DNA of 64,000 nucleotides, taken from positions 62,001-126,000 of the forward strand of contig CAVQER010000005.1 of NCBI GenBank assembly GCA_963711595.1, written 5' to 3'. Positions 53,726 to 62,237 of this stretch are shown here, one piece after another. The notes beneath the pieces were generated by a model. The model was not told the origin of the DNA. It made no database searches and was given only the letters and a program-made list of their open reading frames with translations. Origin of the DNA: JAUSIF01 sp963711595. Its GTDB lineage: Bacteria > Pseudomonadota > Alphaproteobacteria > Rhizobiales > Xanthobacteraceae. The number at the start of each line of letters is the position of its first letter. The stretch's first letter is position 1. The translations under genes were made by a program, and so were the position numbers.

Positions 53726-54747
53726 GCCGCGGCCCTCCAACCAAGGTCATCGAACGCATCGCCGATTCCGCGGATGACCAATGCCGGATCGCTTTCTGCA
53801 AGAAGACCCGCGCGCCACCGTCTCGCCCATGCGGCCGCTTCGCCGAATGAAGCGGCTGCGGCTTCCAGCGCCCAGCCGATGTGCTTTCGCGCTTCGCGCA
53901 TGCCCCGCGCTTCGCCGGAGTGACTGAGCCAGGAACAGTAGAGTTCGAGCAGAATGTCCCGCTGAACCTGAAGCGGCGGGTCAGCAGGCTTCCTACCCGT
54001 CGACAGAAACTGTCCGACCTGTCCGGGAAACCACGGCCGCCCGCGTGCCGCGCGACCGACCATCACCGCGTCGGCGCCGGACTGCGCGAGCATGACCGCA
54101 GCATCGTCGAAGTTCGTTAGGTCACCATTCGCAACGACTGGAATCCTGACGGCGGCTTTCACCTGCGCGATCGCCTGCCAGTCCGCTCGTCCCTGATAGA
54201 ACTGCGAACGCGTCCGCCCGTGCACGCTGATGAGCGCGACCCCCGCGGCTTCTGCCCGTCGCGCAAGCTCTGGGGCGACGATCGATTGCTCGTCCCAGCC
54301 GAGTCGCATCTTCAGTGTGACGGATGCGGACGTCGCAGCGACGACCGCCTCGATCAGGCGAACCGCGTGATCGACGTCGCGAAGAAGTGCCGCCCCTGCC
54401 TGCCCCGAGGTCACGTGCTTCGCCGGGCAACCCATGTTGATGTCGACGATCTGGGCGCCCGTGTCTTCGGCGATGCGGGCGCCTTCGGCGAGCCAGCGTG
54501 CTTCGCAGCCGGCGAGCTGCACCGCATGGACGTCGAGGCCCTGCCCTTCGATACGCAGGGCCGCGCCGGCGTCGCCCTCGGCAAGCTGCTCGCTCGCGAT
54601 CATCTCTGAAACGACAAGTCCCGCCCCGAACCGGCTCGCCATGCGTCGGAAAGGCAGGTCCGTGATCCCCGCCATCGGGGCGAGCAGCGCCCGGTTGGCG
54701 AGCTGGTAAGGCCCTATTGCCAGTCCGTGGTCTATCTCGGCCTTCAC
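53722..54747 (-). CDS. dusB: tRNA-dihydrouridine synthase B (NifR3)
   Basis: 341 residues from GTG 54747, which gives the family N-terminus (KAEIDHGLAIGPYQLANRAL); frames extending to 54846 add unrelated residues. Flavin-binding and catalytic features: LAPMAGITDLPFR, INMGCPAKHVTSGQAGAALL (catalytic Cys in GCPAK), and GADAVMVGRAARGRPW. Reduces uridine in tRNA. First gene of the dusB-ntrBC operon, the nifR3-ntrB-ntrC order of alphaproteobacteria. Confidence 0.94.
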   Translation of the reverse strand: MKAEIDHGLAIGPYQLANRALLAPMAGITDLPFRRMASRFGAGLVVSEMIASEQLAEGDAGAALRIEGQGLDVHAVQLAGCEARWLAEGARIAEDTGAQIVDINMGCPAKHVTSGQAGAALLRDVDHAVRLIEAVVAATSASVTLKMRLGWDEQSIVAPELARRAEAAGVALISVHGRTRSQFYQGRADWQAIAQVKAAVRIPVVANGDLTNFDDAAVMLAQSGADAVMVGRAARGRPWFPGQVGQFLSTGRKPADPPLQVQRDILLELYCSWLSHSGEARGMREARKHIGWALEAAAASFGEAAAWARRWRAGLLAESDPALVIRGIGDAFDDLGWRAAA

Positions 54748-54933
54748 TTGCCCGCCTACCCCAATTGCACACATTTTAGGCCGCGACGAAACTGCCCACA
54801 TCTTAGTCAGTCGGGTGTTGCGCGGCAAGCGTTTTGTGCGCTGCAAACGCGCACATCCCCCGGAAATTGGCTAGACGGTGAATGCGCGTCCGGCTCTCTT
54901 TATGGATGCGAATGACGGCCCGCGGAGAGAAAA
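54748..54933. promoter_or_regulatory. Divergent intergenic region between dusB-ntrBC and ispDF
   Basis: 186 bases holding both promoters. CACATTTTAG (54770-54779) and CACATCTTAG (54797-54806) are direct repeats 27 bases apart, close to the dusB start. They could be paired binding sites. No NtrC or sigma-54 site was recognised. Confidence 0.35.
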
Positions 54934-56109
54934 TTGCACGTTGCGGCGATCATCGTGGCGGCCGGCAAGGGGGAAAGGGCGGGCTCCGCCTCCCCGAAGC
55001 AGTATCGACAGCTAGCGGGCGAGCCTGTGCTTCGCCGCTCGCTGCGCCTGTTTGCCGCGCATGCTGACGTCCAAACCGTACAGCCGGTCATCGACTTCGA
55101 TCACGCTGAACACTTCCGCGAGGCTTCGCAGGGTCTCGAAAGGCTGCGCGCCGCGGTCGCGGGAGGCGAGACGCGACAGGCATCCGTGCTCGCGGGTCTC
55201 ATCGCCATCGAGTCCGTCGGCCCCGAGATCGTTCTTGTTCATGACGCCGCGCGCCCATTTGCTTCGCGCGAACTCGTCGATCGAGCGCTCGCTGCGGTAA
55301 AGGCGACCGGCGCCGCGGTCCCAGCCCTGCCGGTCAGCGATACGATCAAGAGCGTGGACGCGGGCGGCATCGTGAAGGAGACGCTCGATCGTTCGAGGCT
55401 TCGCGCCATTCAAACTCCGCAGGCGTTCGCGTTCGAACCGCTTCTCGCGGCTCACCGCCGCGCAGCGAAAGCAGGTCGCATTGATTTTCCTGACGACGCT
55501 TCGCTCGCCGAGTGGGCCGGCCTGAAGGTGACGACGTTTCCCGGTGACGCGAACAACCTGAAGCTCACCGACGCAAACGACTTCGTCCGGGCTTTCGCCA
55601 TCGAGGCGGCTATGACAACCGATGTGCGTACGGGTACAGGATTCGATGTTCATCGTTTCGGCCCGGGCGACCACGTCATGCTCGGCGGCGTCAAGATTGC
55701 ACACGTCAACGGGCTGATCGGTCATTCGGATGCGGACGTTCTGCTCCATGCAATCTCGGACGCGATTCTCGGCACGATCGCCGAGGGCGACATCGGCACG
55801 CACTTTCCGCCGTCCGACCCGCAATGGCGCGGCGCATCCTCCGACCGGTTTCTCGCGCACGCGGTTTCCCTCGTGCATGCTCGGGAGGGAAAGATCGCGC
55901 ATGTCGACGCGACGATACTTTGCGAGGCGCCAAAGATTGCGCCGCATGCGGAGGCAATGCGCAGCCGGATTGCCGCCGTCACAGGAATTGACATTGCGCG
56001 AGTGAGCGTAAAGGCGACCACGACGGAAGGCCTCGGCTTCCTTGGTCGCGGCGAAGGCATTGCCGCCATGGCGACGGCGACCGTCCGTCTGCCGCGGAGC
56101 AACGCATGA
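54934..56109 (+). CDS. ispDF: Bifunctional IspD/IspF (MEP pathway)
   Basis: 391 residues. Residues 1-225 are the cytidylyltransferase IspD (AAGKGERAGSASPKQYRQL; VHDAARPF), and from about 232 the cyclodiphosphate synthase IspF (RTGTGFDVHRF; GHSDADVLLHAISDAILG; FPPSD). The fusion is characteristic of alpha- and epsilonproteobacteria. TTG start with CGGAGAG just upstream. The cinA ATG overlaps its stop. Confidence 0.95.
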   Translation: MHVAAIIVAAGKGERAGSASPKQYRQLAGEPVLRRSLRLFAAHADVQTVQPVIDFDHAEHFREASQGLERLRAAVAGGETRQASVLAGLIAIESVGPEIVLVHDAARPFASRELVDRALAAVKATGAAVPALPVSDTIKSVDAGGIVKETLDRSRLRAIQTPQAFAFEPLLAAHRRAAKAGRIDFPDDASLAEWAGLKVTTFPGDANNLKLTDANDFVRAFAIEAAMTTDVRTGTGFDVHRFGPGDHVMLGGVKIAHVNGLIGHSDADVLLHAISDAILGTIAEGDIGTHFPPSDPQWRGASSDRFLAHAVSLVHAREGKIAHVDATILCEAPKIAPHAEAMRSRIAAVTGIDIARVSVKATTTEGLGFLGRGEGIAAMATATVRLPRSNA

Positions 56110-56603
56110 TCGACAACGAGGTCCAGGTCGCGGCGACGAAGGCGTTTGACGCGTTGCGCGCCCGAAACCTCAAGCTCGTCACCGCGGAATCCTGCACCGG
56201 GGGCCTCGTCGCGGCGGCGATCACGGAAATTCCCGGCTCCTCGGAAGTGCTCGAGCGCGGATTCGTCACCTATTCCAACGCGGCAAAACAATCGGAGCTT
56301 GGCGTCCCTCCGGAGACAATCCGCACGCGCGGAGCGGTCAGCGCCGAAGCGGCGGAAGCGATGGCACTTGGCGCGCTTGAGCGATCGCCGGCCGACCTGT
56401 CCGTGGCCATTACCGGCATCGCCGGGCCCAGCGGCGGCAGCGCCGAAAAACCCGTCGGATTGGTGCATTTCGCGGCCGCCCGCCGCGGCGGACAGCCCCG
56501 CCTGCGTGAAGTCCGGTTCGGCGATATCGGTCGCAGTGAGGTGCGGCGTCGTTCGGTACTTGTCGCGCTTGGGCTGATCGGCGACCTCGCAGCCGAAACC
56601 TAG
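56106..56603 (+). CDS. pncC: Nicotinamide-nucleotide amidohydrolase, CinA C-terminal domain protein
   Basis: 165 residues corresponding only to the C-terminal domain of CinA: LVTAESCTGGLVAAAITEIP, SNAAKQSELGV and ITGIAGPSGGSAEKPVGLV. Deamidates NMN to nicotinate mononucleotide. Starts in ATGA overlap with ispDF, and its stop overlaps the convergent ratA-like gene. Confidence 0.93.
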   Translation: MIDNEVQVAATKAFDALRARNLKLVTAESCTGGLVAAAITEIPGSSEVLERGFVTYSNAAKQSELGVPPETIRTRGAVSAEAAEAMALGALERSPADLSVAITGIAGPSGGSAEKPVGLVHFAAARRGGQPRLREVRFGDIGRSEVRRRSVLVALGLIGDLAAET

Positions 56604-57064
56604 GCTCCAGCCGGACGGCCATACATTTCGTCGGCTCTCCGCTCGAACGCCTCCGCGAAACGCCGGAAGGCCGCATCGAAAACTGTACCCATCAACATGC
56701 CAAGCGTCCGTGAGCGGAATTCGTAGCGGATGTCGAACTCGACTTCGCAGCTCTGCGCACCCTCCGGCCGAAACTGCCACCGGTTTTCGAGCGAACGGAA
56801 CGGACCGTTCAGATACTCCACGAGTATTTCCAGCCTGGCCTTGTCCAGCGTCACCCGGCTTGTGAAGGTCTCGCGTATGAGCTTGTAGGCGACCGTCATA
56901 TCGGCGACGAGGACCTCCCGGCCCTCGCCCGCGGGTTCGCGTTTTCGCACGATCAGGCGCTGGCATAGCGGCACGAACTGCGGGTAACGCTCGACGTCGG
57001 CGACCAGGTCGAACATTTCACTGGCCGCGTGGTTCACACGACGCGTCGTCCGGAATGATCGCAT
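56600..57064 (-). CDS. RatA/Coq10-type START-domain protein
   Basis: 154 residues. SRPBCC/START fold: AASEMFDLVADVERYPQFVP, a KLIRETFTSRVTLD strand, and the final amphipathic helix with FRRFAEAFERRADEM. Homologues are Coq10 (a ubiquinone-binding chaperone) and RatA (which can block 70S assembly in E. coli); next to lipA in most alphaproteobacteria. Shares a base with the lipA stop (TGATG). Confidence 0.9.
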   Translation of the reverse strand: MRSFRTTRRVNHAASEMFDLVADVERYPQFVPLCQRLIVRKREPAGEGREVLVADMTVAYKLIRETFTSRVTLDKARLEILVEYLNGPFRSLENRWQFRPEGAQSCEVEFDIRYEFRSRTLGMLMGTVFDAAFRRFAEAFERRADEMYGRPAGA

Positions 57065-58023
57065 CAGCGCCCGAGCTTGGCGACACGCGCGGCGCGCAAT
57101 CGCGCAAAGTCGTCGCCCGCATGATGCGACGACCGCGTGAGCGGGCTCGACGACACCATCAGGAACCCCTTCGCGAAGGCGATTGTCTTGAAGTCCTCGA
57201 ACTCCTCGGGCCGGACGTAGCGGACGACCTCGTGATGCTTGCGGCTGGGCTGCAGATATTGGCCGATCGTGAGAAAGTCCACGTCCGCGGAACGCAGGTC
57301 ATCCATGATGGCGAGAATTTCGTTCCTCTCCTCGCCGAGCCCAACCATGATGCCCGACTTGGTAAAGATCGAGGGATCGAGCTCCTTCACTTTTTGCAGC
57401 AGCCGCACGCTGTGGAAGTAGCGCGCACCCGGCCGCACAGTGAGATAGCGCGAAGGCACGGTTTCGAGGTTGTGGTTGAACACATCGGGCTTCGCCGCGA
57501 CGACAAGTTCAAGCGCGCCGTCCTTGCGCAGAAAATCGGGCGTCAGGACTTCGATCGTGGTGTCTGGACTGCGCCGCCGGATCGCACGAATCGTTTCGGC
57601 GAAATGCGCTGCACCGCCGTCGGCGAGGTCATCGCGATCGACCGAGGTAACCACAACATGCTTCAGGCCGAGCTTCGCTGTCGCGTCGGCCACTTTCTCC
57701 GGCTCTTGCACGTCCAGCGGTCCTGGCATTCCCGTCTTCACATCACAAAACGCGCAGGCCCGCGTGCACGTATCGCCCATGATCAGGAACGTTGCGTGCC
57801 GCACCGCCCAGCACTCGCCGATGTTCGGGCAGGACGCTTCCTGGCAGACCGTGTGCAGTCCGCCCTCGTGGACGATCTTGCTCGTTTCGTCGAATGCCCC
57901 GGGACCGGGTGCCTTCACGCGGATCCAGGCCGGCTTTGGCAGAATCGGGCTGTCCGCTCGATGCGCCTTCTCGGGGTGGCGCTGGCGAGCGCGTTCATTG
58001 AGGGTGTCGAGCACGACGGCCAT
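57064..58023 (-). CDS. lipA: Lipoyl synthase
   Basis: 319 residues. The auxiliary cluster motif (CQEASCPNIGEC) and the radical-SAM motif CTRACAFC are complete, and the C-terminal RSSHHAGD carries the conserved serine. It inserts two sulfurs into octanoyl groups on E2 and H proteins. With lpd 4 kb away and ratA downstream it is the remnant of the usual pdh-lpd-lipA order. Confidence 0.96.
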   Translation of the reverse strand: MAVVLDTLNERARQRHPEKAHRADSPILPKPAWIRVKAPGPGAFDETSKIVHEGGLHTVCQEASCPNIGECWAVRHATFLIMGDTCTRACAFCDVKTGMPGPLDVQEPEKVADATAKLGLKHVVVTSVDRDDLADGGAAHFAETIRAIRRRSPDTTIEVLTPDFLRKDGALELVVAAKPDVFNHNLETVPSRYLTVRPGARYFHSVRLLQKVKELDPSIFTKSGIMVGLGEERNEILAIMDDLRSADVDFLTIGQYLQPSRKHHEVVRYVRPEEFEDFKTIAFAKGFLMVSSSPLTRSSHHAGDDFARLRAARVAKLGR

Positions 58024-58065
58024 AATCGCCAGTATATATACATTGCGATTACGAAAACCTTCGGC

Positions 58066-58083
58066 TGTTGCACACGAGCAACA
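58066..58083. promoter_or_regulatory. Short inverted repeat upstream of the Omp gene
   Basis: TGTTGC (58066-58071) and GCAACA (58078-58083) flank six bases, 45 bases before the Omp start. An operator or part of a 5' leader hairpin. Confidence 0.35.
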
Positions 58084-58127
58084 TATCCACGTGCTATCCG
58101 TGTGTTGAGGGACCCTCCGGGGGATTC

Positions 58128-58808
58128 ATGCGGCAGCATTTGTTGGCCACAGTCTCAACGTTGGCGCTTGTCGGCACCGCTTCGGCGGCGGATTTGCCTC
58201 GGGTGATCACCAAGGCGCCGCCCGCGGCGATCGCGCCAACGTGGACCGGTCCGTACATCGGTCTGAACGGCGGCATCGCGTGGCACCGGGCGAGGCTCAC
58301 CTACACGCAGTTCGCTCCCTTCTTTACCGACCAATTCGGTCTCACCGAGGTCGGCGCCACGGCCGGCGCCCAGGTCGGCTTCAATTTGCAATGGCAAAAT
58401 TTCGTCACCGGGATCGAGGCCGATCTGAACTGGGTCGACGGCAGCGGCGCGCGCAACTTCCCGGGGGTGAATTTCTCCACATCATTGGATCGGCTTGCAA
58501 CGATCCGTGCACGGGCCGGCATCACCCTTTCGCCGACACTCGTCTACGTCACCGGTGGATTTGCGCGTGGCAAGGTCGAAAATACTTCGATCGTCGGCCC
58601 TCGTACCTTCGTTGATCGCGATACAAGGTCCGGGTGGACTGCGGGCGGCGGCATCGAGCACATGTTCGCCAGCAACTGGACGGCAAAAGCCGAGGTCCTC
58701 TATGTCGATCTGGGCAGCAGCCCAACGATCTTCAACGGGGGCGGCTATACAAGTCGCTTCCGAAACACAGCGATCATCGGGCGCATTGGTTTGAACTTGC
58801 GCTGGTGA
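58128..58808 (+). CDS. Outer membrane beta-barrel protein (Omp25/RopB-like)
   Basis: 226 residues from ATG 58128. Signal peptide ends near GTASAADL. The mature protein starts WTGPYIGLNGGIAW and has eight amphipathic beta strands (FNLQWQNFVTGIEADLNWV; RATIRARAGITLS; YVTGGFARGK), ending in the outer-membrane signature GRIGLNLRW with terminal Trp. Similar to Omp25/Omp31 proteins of Brucella and Rhizobiaceae. GGGGGA precedes the start. Confidence 0.88.
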   Translation: MRQHLLATVSTLALVGTASAADLPRVITKAPPAAIAPTWTGPYIGLNGGIAWHRARLTYTQFAPFFTDQFGLTEVGATAGAQVGFNLQWQNFVTGIEADLNWVDGSGARNFPGVNFSTSLDRLATIRARAGITLSPTLVYVTGGFARGKVENTSIVGPRTFVDRDTRSGWTAGGGIEHMFASNWTAKAEVLYVDLGSSPTIFNGGGYTSRFRNTAIIGRIGLNLRW

Positions 58809-58848
58809 TTGGCGCGGGCCTTGTCTCCCGCGCTTGGCGTCACCTCAT

Positions 58849-59142
58849 TCACTTACTGGGGCTCGTCGACCGACAACCAACCACCGAACAATTAAGCGAA
58901 AAGCCGCGCCGATCCGTGATGCATGCGACTTTGGTGGCGCCGCGGAACGGAACGGCACTACAGCTGAAATCATTCCTGCACTCATTCGCGTTTCGATGTC
59001 TTCCGCATGGGTCGCCCGCCGGCGCCGGGCACCAGTCGTTCTGTTGCATGCCGCACTCGCGTTCCTGCGCGATCGAGCTGCTTTGAGACATGAAAATTGC
59101 GGCTGCCAGAATTGCTATCGTCAATCCAACGATGCGAAGCAT
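58849..59142 (-). CDS. Secreted cysteine-rich small protein, unknown function
   Basis: 97 residues with a signal peptide (LRIVGLTIAILAAAIFMSQS, cleaved near SSIAQ). The mature part has eight cysteines (ECGMQQNDWCPAPAGDPC; NECRNDFSC; VACITD; LNCSVVGC), suggesting disulfides in the periplasm. No family recognised. Immediately downstream of the GlsB-like gene. Confidence 0.65.
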   Translation of the reverse strand: MLRIVGLTIAILAAAIFMSQSSSIAQERECGMQQNDWCPAPAGDPCGRHRNANECRNDFSCSAVPFRGATKVACITDRRGFSLNCSVVGCRSTSPSK

Positions 59143-59148
59143 CCGAGT

Positions 59149-59436
59149 TTAGTTCTGAGCCGACGGTCGGCCCCGCACGGCGCGCCAGACCCAGAGCAGC
59201 AAGGTCGCCCCAACGGCCGCCGCAACGAACGTACGGAAGAAACCAAAGACCGGGATCTCGAGCACTTCAGCGAGTTTGCCGCCCACAAACGCGCCGGCGA
59301 TCCCCACGAGCAGATTGGTGAGCAGCCCGTGATCGCTCGCCGTCACTTTCTCGGCGATCCAGCCTGCGAGCAAACCGATCAGCAGCATCGTGAAGAAGCC
59401 GACGCCCGGCTGACCCAGAGCCGCGAATTGATCCAT
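59149..59436 (-). CDS. GlsB/YeaQ/YmgE family membrane protein (transglycosylase-associated)
   Basis: 95 residues from ATG 59436. Three hydrophobic helices with the family motif LLIGLLAGWIAEKV and NLLVGIAGAFVGGKLAEV. The frame extends upstream without homology. Commonly stress-associated membrane proteins of unknown mechanism. 16 bases after the bactofilin-like gene. Confidence 0.88.
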   Translation of the reverse strand: MDQFAALGQPGVGFFTMLLIGLLAGWIAEKVTASDHGLLTNLLVGIAGAFVGGKLAEVLEIPVFGFFRTFVAAAVGATLLLWVWRAVRGRPSAQN

Positions 59437-59452
59437 GTCGTTTTCGCCTTTC

Positions 59453-60616
59453 TCAGTTGCCGCTGACGAGAGAAATCCTGTCCGGGTCGCGCTCAATCGT
59501 TCGGTTTCGCATCGCCTGCCAGAACGCTCCCAACCCAACGAGCAGCGCGATAATCCCGACCACAAACCCAAGGACCGGAATGATGCCGACGACCGCCAGA
59601 ATAACGACGCCGACGAGCAACGCCACGAACCGGCTGCCACCCGATCGCTCCGCGCGGTCTCGGTTCAGGATCCGGTCGGCCAAGCCGAAGGCGGCCAGCA
59701 CCAGTCCAATTGAAATCGCGAGCGGAAAAGCAAGGAGGATCAGAAGCCCGATCGGAATCCCGACGATCGTGACCATGATAAGCGAGGCCACCAACGGTAC
59801 GAGTATCAGTACGCCAAGGCCAACGAGCGCACTACGCACCGGCGCCGAGCGTATTGCGTCGATGCCTCGTTCGACAAAGGGCCGGGCAGAGATCAGCAGA
59901 ATGATCCCAAGCACCAGCCCTGCCCCGACGCCGAACAGCACGGCAGCTCCCCAGGTCACGAAGACGTTGCGCCGATCCACCTGATGCCGCATCGGCATCG
60001 TTACGGTCTGCCGACCCCGTATGGTCGCGCCGACGTCGATCTGCGGCTCATCGAGGGTCTCGAACACCGCGTCTCCGTCCACAATCGCGCCCTTCGCAAG
60101 AGACACGCTGCGCGCACGCACACGCAGGTTGCCTGCGATCCGGCCATTGATCTGGACCGTGTCGCCATAAAATTCAGCCGCCCCGCGGCTCGTGCCGGAG
60201 AACACGACCTCGGCTCCCGCAAGGCGGGTTATTCCGCCGACCTCGGTGCCACGTCCTACGAGCACGCGCGCAGCGGCCACGCTTAGTTTGCCGTTTACCC
60301 GCGCGTCCACGGTGGCGCGTGCGGCGGCGACATACATGTCCTGGGATTGACCCGCAACGGACACGATCGCTCCGGCGGCCCACAAACTCTTCCCCGCAGT
60401 AGCATCGACATCTACCTCGGCACCCGCGGCCCATATGTCGCTCTTGACCGATCCGCGCACCGCGACGATCGCTCCGGCGGCCCACAGACTATTGTGATCG
60501 CTCGCAACCGCGTGGACCCGCGCACCTACGCGCCAGATGTCGTCAAACTGCGCCAACGCTGGCGTTGCCGCAGTCACGAGGGCGACCAACGTCGCAATTC
60601 TGAATATGACGGGCAT
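59453..60616 (-). CDS. Membrane protein with bactofilin-like repeats
   Basis: 387 residues from ATG 60616. A signal peptide (TLVALVTAATPALAQ) is followed by about 180 residues of short repeats with the core WAAGA (SLWAAGAIVAV, DIWAAGAEVDV, SLWAAGAIVSV) and then VNGKLSVAAARVLVG, the pattern of a polymer-forming beta-helix as in bactofilins. The last 170 residues contain four or more membrane helices (VTWGAAVLFGVGAGLVLGII, LLILLAFPLAISIGLVLAAF, ALLVGVVILAVVGIIPVLG). So a periplasmic beta-helix is tethered to a membrane domain. Function unknown. Confidence 0.72.
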   Translation of the reverse strand: MPVIFRIATLVALVTAATPALAQFDDIWRVGARVHAVASDHNSLWAAGAIVAVRGSVKSDIWAAGAEVDVDATAGKSLWAAGAIVSVAGQSQDMYVAAARATVDARVNGKLSVAAARVLVGRGTEVGGITRLAGAEVVFSGTSRGAAEFYGDTVQINGRIAGNLRVRARSVSLAKGAIVDGDAVFETLDEPQIDVGATIRGRQTVTMPMRHQVDRRNVFVTWGAAVLFGVGAGLVLGIILLISARPFVERGIDAIRSAPVRSALVGLGVLILVPLVASLIMVTIVGIPIGLLILLAFPLAISIGLVLAAFGLADRILNRDRAERSGGSRFVALLVGVVILAVVGIIPVLGFVVGIIALLVGLGAFWQAMRNRTIERDPDRISLVSGN

Positions 60617-60761
60617 GGCGCGCTCCGTTGAAACAGCAGGACCCTCTCGAAGCGAAATAATGCGGCCCCCGCAGTTTTCGATCAACCGTCGCGCATCACA
60701 TGCTTGACATGCACTTCGCGAAGTCACCATCGTGGCCGCAGTTCCGGCCTACTGACACCCA

Positions 60762-62210
60762 ATGAATTTTGTTGATCCCATCCTGTTTCAGTGCCGGCTC
60801 AATGCACCGGCCCTCGCAATTGGCGCACCTGGGGAAGCACTCGATCTCGTCAGTTACGGGCGGCTCGAGCGCTTCATTCACAACGCTAGTCGCGTCGCGC
60901 ACCGCGTCGGCCTTGAACGCGGCCAGACCGTTGCCATCCGCATCGCCGATAATGTCCTACACGCCGCAATCATTCTTGGACTCGCCCGGCTCGGCGTCGT
61001 CACCGCGTCAGCATACGGACGGATGCCAGAGGAACTCCGCATCGATGCGGTGATTGCCGACGAAGCGTCCGGGCAAAACGGCAGGTCGGTCATTCGCGCG
61101 GACCCGACATGGATCGAAGGAGACGGCTTGCCGATCGAAGACTCCCGCCTCTACCAGGGCGGCGGTGGCGATCTCTGTCGCATCATCCTGACATCGGGCA
61201 CGACGGGCGAGCCAAAGGCGATCGGCCTCACGCATGATCAGATCGCGGCCAGAACGTCGCGGCTTCAATTCGCCTGTGGGAACCGATTTCAGTTTTGCTC
61301 GCGCCTCTTCTGCGACCTCGGCCTCCCGTCCTCGCCGGCCTTCCGCTACATGATCAGCATGTTGTCGCGTGGCGGAACAATCCTGTTTTCCGGCGATCCG
61401 CACGCCACGATGCAGGCGTTCGACCTGTACAAGGTCCAGGGCTTTGCGGCCGCGCCATCTGGCCTCGCGGAATACCTGAAGGTGTTCGAAGCGTATGACT
61501 CCTTCCAATGCGGTTTCGATCACATCATCACAACCGGCGGGATGATGCCAAAAAGTCTCGCAGACCGGGTTCGCTCGCGCATGTGCTCCAACCTGTTCGC
61601 TTCCTATGGTGCAACCGAAACCGGTCCGGTTGCCGTCGCGTCCGCCCAGGCCCTCGCCTCCATTCCAGGCGCAGTCGGTTTTGTGCTGCCGGATTGCGCC
61701 GTCGAGATCGTCGATGACAAAGGACACCCGCTCCCCTCAGGGGAGAAGGGAATCGTCCGCATTCGCGGCCCGCACAACGCTCAGGAATATCTCGGCGACC
61801 CCGTCGAGTCCGCCCGCACATTTCGCGACGGTTACTTCCATCCGGGCGACATCGGATATCTTTCCTCGGATCGATTGTTGGTGATCTCCGGCCGGGAAAA
61901 GTCGGTTCTCAATATCGGCGGCAACAAGATCAGCCCCGAGACGATCGAAGCAGTCATCGCCTCGTTCCGGGGCATCGACCAGGCGGCCGTATTCAGTGAG
62001 CAGGACGAAATCGGCGTCGATCAGATTTGCGCGGTGATCGTCTCAAACGCGGGCTTCGACGAGCAACTGTTGCGAACGCACTGCGAGCAACGGCTCGCCG
62101 CGGACTTCGTGCCGGCACGATTTGTCCGGTCAGGGGAGCTTCCCAGGAATGAACAGGGCAAGCTCATACGCGGACAGTTGGCGGAAGCCGCCGGCCCGAG
62201 AATGACTTAG
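60762..62210 (+). CDS. Class I adenylate-forming enzyme (acyl-CoA synthetase-like)
   Basis: 482 residues. P-loop LTSGTTGEPKAIGLTH (about 142-157), SYGATETG, the hinge DGYFHPGDIGYL, GREKSVLNIGGNKISPETIE, and the C-terminal lysine in PRNEQGKLIRGQL. All catalytic features are present. It is shorter than most acyl-CoA synthetases. No partner gene next to it; the substrate is unknown. Different from the synthetase at 1708-3270. Confidence 0.82.
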   Translation: MNFVDPILFQCRLNAPALAIGAPGEALDLVSYGRLERFIHNASRVAHRVGLERGQTVAIRIADNVLHAAIILGLARLGVVTASAYGRMPEELRIDAVIADEASGQNGRSVIRADPTWIEGDGLPIEDSRLYQGGGGDLCRIILTSGTTGEPKAIGLTHDQIAARTSRLQFACGNRFQFCSRLFCDLGLPSSPAFRYMISMLSRGGTILFSGDPHATMQAFDLYKVQGFAAAPSGLAEYLKVFEAYDSFQCGFDHIITTGGMMPKSLADRVRSRMCSNLFASYGATETGPVAVASAQALASIPGAVGFVLPDCAVEIVDDKGHPLPSGEKGIVRIRGPHNAQEYLGDPVESARTFRDGYFHPGDIGYLSSDRLLVISGREKSVLNIGGNKISPETIEAVIASFRGIDQAAVFSEQDEIGVDQICAVIVSNAGFDEQLLRTHCEQRLAADFVPARFVRSGELPRNEQGKLIRGQLAEAAGPRMT

Positions 62211-62237
62211 CCTGTTGGTGACGCTCCACAACACCAG

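Noticed and set aside
52475..53923. A 482-codon open frame on the plus strand
   Set aside because: Antisense to ntrB/ntrC, both with complete catalytic motifs.
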